A stretch of 6,841 nucleotides of DNA. Source: Candidatus Neomicrothrix sp. UBA4742. Lineage in GTDB: Bacteria > Actinomycetota > Acidimicrobiia > Acidimicrobiales > Acidimicrobilacustridaceae. Location of the stretch: positions 1-6,841 of the forward strand of contig DHIQ01000169.1 in the NCBI GenBank assembly GCA_002403895.1, in the 5' to 3' direction. A program made the position numbers and the translations under genes. This document shows, piece by piece, positions 1-4,654 of the stretch. The notes beneath the pieces were generated by a model, which was not told the DNA's origin, did not search any database, and worked only from the letters and a program-made list of their open reading frames with translations. The stretch's first letter is position 1, and each line of letters opens with the position of its first letter.

Positions 1-26
1 GCCCCGAGGCAATGGGCGGAGGCGAC

Positions 27-284
27 GTGAGCCAGCCTAGCGGTTGCACCGTCTGTCATGCCGACGCGCTGATGTGGTGGCACGGTGAGCCCGTGGGCCC
101 TGGCCGGCGAACACAGGCGTCCGCTTCGCCGATGTGCGTCTGGCACGACAAGGCGCGGCAGATGGAGAACGGTGGGCTGGCACGAGCAGAGGTCCAGTCC
201 CGGCCACTCGATCAACTGCTGCTCGCCTTCGACAAGGCCGACGAACGGCAGTCGCTACGCCTTCGAGGAGTGGGGGCGCGATAG
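27..284 (+). CDS. Small Cys/His-rich hypothetical protein
   Basis: An 85-aa protein whose function I do not recognise. The GTG start at 27 is preferred because GGCGGAGG lies 4-5 nt upstream; an in-frame ATG at 12 is the alternative and has a poorer ribosome site. The N-terminal half holds a Cys-x2-Cys-His cluster (CTVCH), a WWHGEP stretch and a later Cys-x2-Trp-His (CVWH). This could be a small treble-clef or zinc-ribbon fold, but that is inference. The C-terminal half is charged and probably helical (LDQLLLAFDKADERQS). It sits upstream of the repeat region and the HTH gene on the same strand, so it probably belongs to the integrated element. Overlapping frames are also open, which is common at this GC content, so confidence is moderate. 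Confidence 0.5.
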   Translation: MSQPSGCTVCHADALMWWHGEPVGPGRRTQASASPMCVWHDKARQMENGGLARAEVQSRPLDQLLLAFDKADERQSLRLRGVGAR

Positions 285-308
285 TCATGCAGCCTTACTA
301 CCTGCCTG

Positions 309-380
309 TTAGCTGGAGCGAACGGGACGTTAGCCGCCAGCTAATTAGCCGTAGCGAACGCGACGTTAGCCGCCAGCTAA
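309..380. repeat. Two 36-bp tandem repeats with embedded palindromes
   Basis: Two adjacent 36-bp units (309-344 and 345-380) match at 33 of 36 positions. Each begins with TTAGC and ends with CCAGCTAA. TTAGC half-sites lie at 309, 330, 345 and 366, and the inverse GCTAA at 340 and 376. The unit junction forms a perfect 10-bp palindrome, GCTAATTAGC (340-349), and the second unit ends in a GTTAGC/GCTAAC hairpin (365-381). The array lies in a non-coding stretch 135 bp before the zinc-finger/HTH gene. It could be an operator array, a terminase recognition site (pac/cos) or replication iterons; the sequence alone does not decide. Confidence 0.85.
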
Positions 381-419
381 CTGACGGGGGGGAGGGGTCG
401 GATGGACCGCACATCCCGT

Positions 420-477
420 GGCGCGGGGTCAGGCCCGCACAACGTGGGTGGTTTCGCGTTACGCGTCGCCCCGCGCC
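420..477. repeat. 9-bp perfect inverted repeat in leader of HTH gene
   Basis: GGCGCGGGG (420-428) is exactly complementary to CCCCGCGCC (469-477), separated by 40 nt that contain shorter complementary bits (AACG/CGTT, ACGCGT). It ends 38 nt before the ATG at 515, so transcripts crossing it could form a stable leader hairpin. There is no T-tract, so it is not an intrinsic terminator. Apart from this and the 36-bp repeats, the 285-514 gap holds no convincing gene. Confidence 0.5.
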
Positions 478-514
478 GTTCCGTTCCGGTTCGACCATCG
501 AAGGAGGCTAGACC

Positions 515-1186
515 ATGCCCGTGACCTGCGGAATCTGCGGCCATCCGTCCCGTGAGGACATCGACGAAGCGCTCGCCGGCGACGCGACTCAGGCCGCCGT
601 GGCGCGTGAGTTCGGCGTGAGTGCCGATGCGGTCTCACGCCACGTTCGGGGCGGCCACCTGCGTGACGCGAACGTGACCCCGATCTCTTCGCCGCGCGCG
701 CTGCTGGCCTCCGACCTCGGTCGCCGTGGTCACGCTCTTCTGAGTTTGGCCGACGCCGAAGTCCGCCGTGCCGAGAAGGGCCCCGTCACGGCCAGGTTGC
801 GAGCGGCCAAGGGCCAGCGCGCCAGCATCCGCCTGACGCAACGCCATCGCCGCGAAGCCTATCGGGGCGGCAATCCGGCAGGTCCGGCGGAACAGGCCGA
901 GCTCGAAGCGGCCTGGGTGAGGGCGGTGGGCACGTTCGAGGATTCGGTCTCCTGGCAGGAACGTCTGGCCGCGCTGGAAGGCATGCGCGAAGCGCTCGAC
1001 ATGTTGCACCGGGCTTCGCCGCCGAGCGGGGCTCAGCTCGTCCACATCGAGCTCCAGGTGGGCGACAAGGTGACCGAGGGCACCTTCTGGACAAGCGATC
1101 CGAAGGTCCTGGCCGCGTCGGGCACGCCGATCAAGCTGTCGTTGCCCGGGTTACCGCGCCGCGACAGGGGACCCGATGGCCACTGA
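515..1186 (+). CDS. Zinc-finger/HTH phage protein, possible small terminase-like DNA-binding protein
   Basis: A 223-aa protein with a strong ribosome site (AAGGAGG about 8 nt before ATG 515). Residues 5-10 form Cys-x2-Cys-x-His (CGICGH). A helix-turn-helix follows at about 23-48: TQAAVAREFGVSADAVSRHV, then GGHL. This 'C-x2-C-x-HP-x-R ... FGVS ... SRH ... HL' arrangement recurs in phage and mobile-element DNA-binding proteins, some of which are annotated as small terminase subunits; that family statement is general knowledge and the role here is inference. The middle (70-170) is helical and rich in Arg, Ala and Glu, suited to oligomerisation. The C-terminus (175-212) looks beta-rich. It overlaps the next gene by 11 nt, so the two are probably translationally coupled. 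The repeats just upstream are a candidate binding site. No large terminase is seen beside it. Confidence 0.8.
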   Translation: MPVTCGICGHPSREDIDEALAGDATQAAVAREFGVSADAVSRHVRGGHLRDANVTPISSPRALLASDLGRRGHALLSLADAEVRRAEKGPVTARLRAAKGQRASIRLTQRHRREAYRGGNPAGPAEQAELEAAWVRAVGTFEDSVSWQERLAALEGMREALDMLHRASPPSGAQLVHIELQVGDKVTEGTFWTSDPKVLAASGTPIKLSLPGLPRRDRGPDGH

Positions 1187-1412
1187 CCCGAAGCTAGCCA
1201 TGGCCCGGGGCATCCTTTCGGACGAATGGCAGGACGCGGAGCTACCCCCCCGCCGCGAGCGGGGTAGCTCGCGGAGGCGTAGCACGGTAGGCCTCCCGGA
1301 ATGGATGTGGCGCGACCTCGACACCCTAGCCCGCGCCTCGGGACTGAGCCGGGACGAAGTCGTCATGCTAGTCATCCACAAGTTCTTCCAGGAGAGAGAG
1401 CGCGCCCGGTGA
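1176..1412 (+). CDS. Small ribbon-helix-helix-like protein
   Basis: A 78-aa protein starting at ATG 1176 inside the end of the preceding gene, an overlap typical of an operon. Residues 1-36 are charged and low in complexity (PPRRERGSSRRR). Residues 37-72 fit a ribbon-helix-helix pattern: a short strand (STVGLP), a first helix (WMWRDLDTLARASG), the turn LSRDE, and a second hydrophobic helix (VVMLVIHKFFQER). RHH proteins bind DNA as dimers and often act as repressors; that role is inferred here from pattern only. The ORF contains an internal CCCCGCCGCGAGCGGGG inverted repeat around 1246-1263, within coding sequence. A likely terminator follows the stop codon by about 20 nt. Confidence 0.7.
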   Translation: MATDPKLAMARGILSDEWQDAELPPRRERGSSRRRSTVGLPEWMWRDLDTLARASGLSRDEVVMLVIHKFFQERERAR

Positions 1413-1432
1413 GTCGCCAAGTTCAGAAAAAT

Positions 1433-1468
1433 GAGCCTCTGACCTGCGACGATGCCCTGAGGCTCTTT
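1433..1468 (+). terminator. Likely rho-independent terminator
   Basis: GAGCCTC (1433-1439) pairs perfectly with GAGGCTC (1459-1465), leaving a 19-nt loop and a short TTT tail. An A-run precedes it (1427-1431). It lies just after the RHH-like gene and before the next start. The long loop and short T-tract make it a modest terminator. Confidence 0.45.
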
Positions 1469-1490
1469 CCGCTCCCCTAGCATTGGCCCT

Positions 1491-1703
1491 ATGAAGCTCC
1501 GAAGGAAGCCCGAGCCCGCGCCGGCGAGGAAGAACTATCTCATGCGGCTCGACAAGGTCGCCGCCGGCCCGTGCACCTGCTCCTGGCAGCCGCTCGGCTT
1601 CGACCCCGTCAGCTTCGCCAACGACGTCGTGTTCGTCCGCGAGGGTGAGTCCCTGCCCGCGGTCGCGGCCGGCCACATCCGCTACTGCCCCCAGCACACC
1701 TAA
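1491..1703 (+). CDS. Small Cys-rich hypothetical protein
   Basis: A 70-aa protein of unrecognised function placed directly upstream of the capsid gene. It has a Lys/Arg/Pro-rich head, a Cys-x-Cys pair at residues 28 and 30 (GPCTCSW), and a C-terminal Cys-x2-His at 66-69 (YCPQH), so it may bind one zinc ion. No clear Shine-Dalgarno site precedes ATG 1491. A TAGCAT box (1478-1483) of the TANNNT -10 type lies 7 nt upstream, so leaderless translation is possible. ATG 1543 (GAGGAAG upstream) is an alternative start that keeps both Cys pairs. The stop codon is 13 nt before the capsid ATG, which implies co-transcription. Confidence 0.6.
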   Translation: MKLRRKPEPAPARKNYLMRLDKVAAGPCTCSWQPLGFDPVSFANDVVFVREGESLPAVAAGHIRYCPQHT

Positions 1704-1716
1704 GAAGGAGGTTCCA

Positions 1717-2949
1717 ATGACCGACGACAACCCCAACAGCATCATCGAGTTGGCCCCGCCTAGGAAGTACCCGGTCGCCCCGCCGGTGCTCCTCCCGACC
1801 AAGCCGATCACCCACGAGGGCTACGGGCCAGGCGGCAACAGAAGCTACTTCGCAGACTTGGCCGCCGTCGCCGACCGCGAGGCCCGGCTTCGCAAGGGCA
1901 TGGAGGCCTCCCAGCAGATCGGAGGCCGTATCGGCGAACTCGGCGAACCGTGGACCCCGATCGTGTCCGGGAACGTCGAGTCCGCGCTCCAGCGGCTCGG
2001 CGACGCCAGGCTCGACCAGAAGGAAGCCTCGGACCTGTGGTACCGACGCGCCGAACGGGAGCTCGCCGCCGGACACGTGGACTGGGCCCTTGACACGACG
2101 AACATCGCGGCGCTCATCCCGGCGGCTCCGTTCACGTTCCTCGGCGCGGAGTTCGCCCTGTCCGCCCGAAACAAAGCCGTGTTGGGCTCGTTGCTCCGCC
2201 AGGGTGACCTCCCGCCGTCCGGGATGGTCGTCCAGGTCGCGCGAATCTCCACCGGGTTGGTGACTGCCACAGCTCCCACCGAGGGAACGACCGGCACGGA
2301 CTCGACCGCAGTTACGGCGACCGCATCGGCCCCAGTGGTGATGATCCAGGGCAGCGTGAACGTGTCTCGCCAGTTGGTGGACAGAGCGGATTCTAGCTTC
2401 GACACGGCCATGGCCGCCGAACTCGGCGCATCCCTCGGCGAACAGCTCGATATCGCGATCTTCAGCGCCGTCCTGGCCCAGAGCGGGACCAGCACCACCG
2501 CGTACACGTCCGCCACCCCAACCGTGGTCGCGCTGTGGACGGCCTACCTAAACAACCTCACCGCCGTAGCGGCCGCCTACGGCCAGACGCCGGACGTGAC
2601 CGTGATGTCCCCCCGGCGCCGGTTCTGGCTGGAGAACTACCGCACCTCGACCACCATCGAGTTCGTTCCGCCGAAGGTCCCGGCCGGCGTCCAGGAGATC
2701 GACGCGCCCACCACCCCGATTGCGCTGGGAGCCGGCACCAACCAGGACGTGATCGTGAACCTTCGCCAGGACCAGCTCCCGGTGTTCACGTCGGCCCCGA
2801 CCATCAGCGCCTACTCCGACGTGCTGTCCGGCACGTTGCAGGTGAGGTATCAGGCCCGGATGTACGCCGCGATCGTGACCGGGAAGCAGCCGGCCAGCAT
2901 CGGGGTCGTAAGCGGGACCGGATTGGCGAACCCAGGGACCCTGATCTAA
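1717..2949 (+). CDS. HK97-fold phage major capsid protein
   Basis: A 410-aa protein that would form the icosahedral shell. ATG 1717 is chosen because AAGGAGG lies 6 nt upstream; earlier in-frame codons fall inside the preceding gene. Residues 30-130 form a helical, charged N-terminal arm (RSYFADLAAVADREARLRK) as seen in actinophage capsid proteins, often a scaffold-like delta domain. From about 165 the HK97-like core follows: VVQVARISTGLVTATAPTEG (strand before the E-loop), APVVMIQGSVNVSRQLVDRA (207-224), a helical spine with FDTAMAAELGASLGEQLDIAIF, the MSPRRRFWL motif (297-305), and the C-terminal VLSGTLQVRYQARMYAAIVTGKQPASIGVV. The length is within the family range and no internal damage is visible. 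No prohead protease, portal or large terminase lies next to it in the window, which is unusual for a complete phage head module and fits either a satellite or a prophage remnant. The stop codon is TAA, with an open frame continuing beyond it. Confidence 0.9.
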   Translation: MTDDNPNSIIELAPPRKYPVAPPVLLPTKPITHEGYGPGGNRSYFADLAAVADREARLRKGMEASQQIGGRIGELGEPWTPIVSGNVESALQRLGDARLDQKEASDLWYRRAERELAAGHVDWALDTTNIAALIPAAPFTFLGAEFALSARNKAVLGSLLRQGDLPPSGMVVQVARISTGLVTATAPTEGTTGTDSTAVTATASAPVVMIQGSVNVSRQLVDRADSSFDTAMAAELGASLGEQLDIAIFSAVLAQSGTSTTAYTSATPTVVALWTAYLNNLTAVAAAYGQTPDVTVMSPRRRFWLENYRTSTTIEFVPPKVPAGVQEIDAPTTPIALGAGTNQDVIVNLRQDQLPVFTSAPTISAYSDVLSGTLQVRYQARMYAAIVTGKQPASIGVVSGTGLANPGTLI

Positions 2950-2964
2950 GGCACGGAGCCCACA

Positions 2965-3033
2965 GGAGCCCCAGGAGGCCCAGGAGCCCCAGGAGCCCCA
3001 GGAGGCCCAGGAGGCCCAGGAGGCCCCCAGGAG
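2965..3033 (+). repeat. 9-bp tandem repeat encoding collagen-like Gly-X-Pro
   Basis: Seven consecutive 9-bp units of the form GGAGSCCCM (2965-3027) encode Gly-(Ala/Gly)-Pro triplets in the same frame as the capsid gene, starting five codons after its TAA stop. The same DNA repeats the Shine-Dalgarno-like core AGGAG eight times, the last at 3029-3033. On the - strand it reads as Leu-Leu-Gly, which is likely only a shadow. There is no ATG, GTG or TTG between the capsid stop and the repeat in this frame. Confidence 0.85.
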
Positions 3034-3060
3034 CGATCCAGGCCTGGAGGTCGGGCAAAG

Positions 3061-3204
3061 ATGCCATCACCGAGCGACCAGCGCGTTTACGAACCGGAGG
3101 AGTTGGCCCGCATCCTCGGCCAGCCCCCTAGGGGTCCTCGGCTGCCAGAGCTTCGGCATCCCGTAGGAACACGGACTCGCCAATCACCTGGTAGGTGTCC
3201 TTGA
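3061..3204 (+). pseudogene. Truncated small ORF, possible head-tail connector start
   Basis: From ATG 3061 (GGAGG at 3046-3050) the frame reads MPSPSDQRVYEPEELARILGQP and continues to TGA at 3202-3204, 47 codons. The first ~22 residues look like a genuine protein start and recall the opening of phage head-tail connectors that usually follow the capsid gene, with a 'x-EDLAxxLG' helix; this is a weak inference. After about 3128 the frame runs over the inverse strand of a methyltransferase fragment and becomes Arg/Pro-rich nonsense. The gene therefore appears cut off at the mosaic junction. The frame is also continuous with the Gly-X-Pro repeat upstream. Confidence 0.35.
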
Positions 3205-3353
3205 TAGCCTCGCCGTAGGCGTCGAGTAGTCGGTGCCGAATCAGAGTGATCGCCAGGTTCGTGATGTCGATCCCGATCCATCGCCGGTTCAAGCCGCTGA
3301 GCGACCGCGACGGCGGTCCCGCAACCGTAGAACGAATCGAGCACGGTATACTC
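3128..3353 (-). pseudogene. DNA methyltransferase C-terminal remnant, frameshifted
   Basis: Read on the - strand, 3353-3294 gives EYTVLDSFYGCGTAVAVAQRL, which matches the SAM-binding motif (LDPFxGxGTT) of N4/N6 DNA methyltransferases. The protein then continues in another frame from about 3290 to 3131 as NRRWIGIDITNLAITLIRHRLLDAYGEAIKDTYQVIGESVFLRDAEALAAEDP. That is the typical 'RRWIGIDIThLAI ... VIGEP ... DAEALA' segment of these enzymes. The switch at about 3284-3293 fits a single inserted C (CTT GAA C CGG). Usual homologues continue after 'EDP', but here a TAG follows at once at 3128, and the part upstream of the SAM motif is absent. It is therefore a broken fragment about 225 bp long, not an active enzyme. 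Confidence 0.8.
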
Positions 3354-3396
3354 GCGTTGAAGGACGGCAGGAACGGTCGACCCGATGAGGTACGCC

Positions 3397-3783
3397 ATGA
3401 GGAAACTGATAGCGGTGGTCGCGATCGCGTCCACGTTGATCCTGATCGGAGGAGCTGGTGCCTCGGCAAGCGCCACCACAGCCGCCGAGGGAGCTTCGAT
3501 CTCCATCGACGTCACACAGGGGCCACCGGGAACGGCGGTCACCGTTACCGGGAGCGGCTTCACGCCGCCGCCAGCTGGGAGGGTAAAGATGTACTTCCGG
3601 CCCAACGGGGGGCCGTTTTTCTTTTTACTCAACCACAGGGTCCATATGCACCCAGACGGGAGCTTCGTTGTCGTGATCACCATCCCCGACGTTCCACCCG
3701 GCTGGGGTCGCATCGTTGCCGACAACAAGGTTGGCGGCGTCGTGACGATGAAAGCAACCGCGTCTTTCCACGTTCGGCACTAA
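3397..3783 (+). CDS. Secreted protein with IPT/Ig-like domain
   Basis: A 128-aa predicted exported protein. ATG 3397 is preferred over ATG 3385 because a GAGG lies about 8 nt upstream and it gives a clean signal peptide: MRKL, a hydrophobic core (IAVVAIASTLILIGGAG) and an ASASA-type cleavage site near residue 26. The mature part resembles a single IPT/TIG-like beta-sandwich: IDVTQGPPGTAVTVTGSGFTPPPAGRVKMYF, then HPDGSFVVVITIPDVPPGWGRIVADN, ending VTMKATASFHVRH. Such domains occur in cell-surface proteins of many high-GC Gram-positives; the ligand here is unknown. It is an odd cargo next to an integrase and may be a lysogenic-conversion (moron) gene. Residues 74-78 use TTT TTC TTT TTA, including a rare TTA codon, and overlap a hairpin-plus-T-tract (3598-3626). 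Confidence 0.7.
   Translation: MRKLIAVVAIASTLILIGGAGASASATTAAEGASISIDVTQGPPGTAVTVTGSGFTPPPAGRVKMYFRPNGGPFFFLLNHRVHMHPDGSFVVVITIPDVPPGWGRIVADNKVGGVVTMKATASFHVRH
3598..3626 (+). terminator. Intragenic intrinsic-terminator-like hairpin
   Basis: CGGCCC (3598-3603) and GGGCCG (3610-3615) form a 6-bp all-GC stem with a 6-nt loop, followed at once by T5-C-T5 (3616-3626). This is a textbook rho-independent shape, yet it sits at codons 68-77 of the secreted-protein frame. It may attenuate that gene, or be chance within Phe codons. Confidence 0.5.
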
Positions 3784-3814
3784 ATCGCTCACAGGTCCGC
3801 CGCCGGCATCCTTG

Positions 3815-3864
3815 AAAAAAAAATTCCCGGGAGAGCCCCTGGGCGAGAGCCTGGGGGCTCTCTC
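3815..3864 (-). terminator. Rho-independent terminator for the - strand gene
   Basis: GAGAGCCCC (3831-3839) pairs with GGGGCTCTC (3854-3862), extendable by two pairs (one G-U) outward. Read on the - strand, the stem is followed by a nine-T run (complement of A9 at 3815-3823), seven to eight nt past the stem. It begins at the stop codon of the - strand gene 3863-4141. The stem could also weakly stop + strand transcripts from the secreted-protein gene. Confidence 0.65.
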
Positions 3865-4141
3865 ATAGAGTGCCCCTAGGCCCCGCTGGGAAGGCCCGTA
3901 GCGGAAAGTGAGCTCCATTCGCATCCAGCCGGGCATGAGCGCCCACCGGGGATGTCCCCTTCGATGATCGGCCCGAAACCCACTGGCAGGCGTCGCAATA
4001 CCAGCGGCGGTCGGTGACCAGGTGCGCGCCCGACATCCCAGCTTCGCACCATCCGAGGCTCGAATAGCTCGACGTCTCCGACACCTTGGCAAACACCCCG
4101 CATGGGCTCCGTGGTGCTTCGATGGTGGTCTCCGCCTCCAT
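3863..4141 (-). CDS. Small zinc-ribbon-like hypothetical protein
   Basis: A 92-aa protein of unknown function. The ATG (complement of 4139-4141) has a purine-rich ribosome site just upstream (GGAGGGGAGG, ending about 3 nt from the ATG). The best-looking part is residues 31-54, GWCEAGMSGAHLVTDRRWYCDACQW, with Cys32, His40 and the Cys49-x2-Cys52 pair as possible zinc ligands. The remainder is Gly/Pro/Ala-rich. A terminator with a nine-T run starts right at its stop codon, which supports this frame over the two other open - strand frames. It is transcribed away from the HTH gene across a control region bearing a 20-bp tandem repeat. Confidence 0.5.
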   Translation of the reverse strand: MEAETTIEAPRSPCGVFAKVSETSSYSSLGWCEAGMSGAHLVTDRRWYCDACQWVSGRSSKGTSPVGAHARLDANGAHFPLRAFPAGPRGTL

Positions 4142-4170
4142 GTTCCTCCCCTCCCTCGCAACCAGTCCTG

Positions 4171-4210
4171 TTGGGGAACCTCACCACGCGTTGGGGAACC
4201 TCACCACGCG
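4171..4210. repeat. Exact 20-bp tandem repeat in divergent control region
   Basis: TTGGGGAACCTCACCACGCG occurs twice with no gap (4171-4190, 4191-4210) and no mismatch. It lies 30 bp upstream of the - strand gene start and about 100 bp upstream of the HTH gene start, so it sits where divergent promoters would be. ACGCGT recurs at 4186, 4206 and 4277. A GTCACG/CGTGAC inverted pair (4250-4255, 4273-4278) lies between it and the HTH gene. Likely operator sites, though recent duplication without function is possible. Confidence 0.8.
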
Positions 4211-4312
4211 TCAGGCGACCGTCCAGTCGAACTCTCCCGTGAAGGGGAAGTCACGTTCGTACATCCCCATCGCGTGACGCGTCAAGAGGCAGGAGCGGCT
4301 AACGTTCCCCGC

Positions 4313-4492
4313 GTGCTGACGTGCGGCCACTGCGGGGCCCGGTATCTCACGGTTCGCGAGATAGCCCAGCGTGAAGCGGTGTCTGTCAGGACCGTTCAGC
4401 GATGGCTGAGGGCAGCCCGGTTCCCGGGCGCGGTGCAGATCGAGGCTCCTTCCGGCTTCCTCTGGCTGGTGCCCGAGACAGACCCCGCCTAG
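4313..4492 (+). CDS. MerR/excisionase-like HTH protein, candidate directionality factor
   Basis: A 59-aa protein if started at GTG 4313; GTG 4274 gives a 13-residue longer form in the same frame, and neither has a well-placed ribosome site. Residues 4-7 form a Cys-x2-Cys (CGHC). Residues 11-36 form a winged-HTH start, YLTVREIAQREAVSVRTVQRWLRAARFPG, followed by a wing ending GFLWLVPE, the standard layout of MerR-like excisionase/AlpA proteins. Several large serine integrases, for example that of the mycobacterial phiRv1 element, use small proteins of this type as recombination directionality factors. Its position beside the integrase makes that role plausible but unproven; a repressor role is the alternative. 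An open in-frame stretch follows its TAG stop. Confidence 0.7.
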   Translation: MLTCGHCGARYLTVREIAQREAVSVRTVQRWLRAARFPGAVQIEAPSGFLWLVPETDPA

Positions 4493-4590
4493 CTCCCAGG
4501 GGGGTCGAACGCTCCGCGCGTCCCCTGGTTCACGGTGATCGCGGCGAAGGACGACCGAGCATTCGAGTTCTGGGACAAGCTGATACGTTG
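4493..4590 (+). pseudogene. In-frame remnant after HTH stop codon
   Basis: In the same frame as the HTH gene, directly after its TAG, the sequence reads on to TGA at 4588-4590 and includes RVPWFTVIAAKDDRAFEFW. This composition looks like real protein rather than random high-GC translation. No good start codon exists apart from a GTG that would leave 18 residues. It may be the lost C-terminus of the HTH protein or the tail of another gene. A 7-bp inverted repeat, CCAGGGG/CCCCTGG (4496-4502, 4522-4528), overlaps it. Confidence 0.25.
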
Positions 4591-4654
4591 AACTGACCCC
4601 CGGCGAATCTCAGGCCGCACCCAGGCCGCACGAGGACGGGAAGGTCGGGAAACG

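Noticed and set aside
309..380. Two 36-bp repeats as a minimal CRISPR array
   Set aside because: The units are directly adjacent with no spacers, and no cas genes are in the window.
134..511. A 125-aa + strand ORF carrying a duplicated SERDVSRQL peptide
   Set aside because: It overlaps the better-supported gene 27-284, lacks a ribosome site, and its peptide repeat is explained by the 36-bp DNA repeat. Similarity to VSRQL in the capsid protein looks coincidental.
2535..3131. A 198-aa + strand ORF rich in Arg and Pro
   Set aside because: It is an alternate frame of the capsid gene and the 9-bp repeat, with no sensible start or domain.
3087..3728. A 213-aa - strand ORF as a complete methyltransferase
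   Set aside because: Only about 20 residues are methyltransferase-like; the rest is antisense of the secreted-protein gene or out of frame.
2947..4492. Genome-wide stop codon reassignment, suggested by in-frame extensions after TAA (capsid) and TAG (HTH)
   Set aside because: Apparent genes in the window end with all three stop codons, and the integrase, capsid and rplL use normal internal codons, so the two cases are better treated as local events.
4611..4631. CAGGCCGCAC repeated with an 11-bp period
   Set aside because: Too short and too close to background GC-rich composition to support a function.
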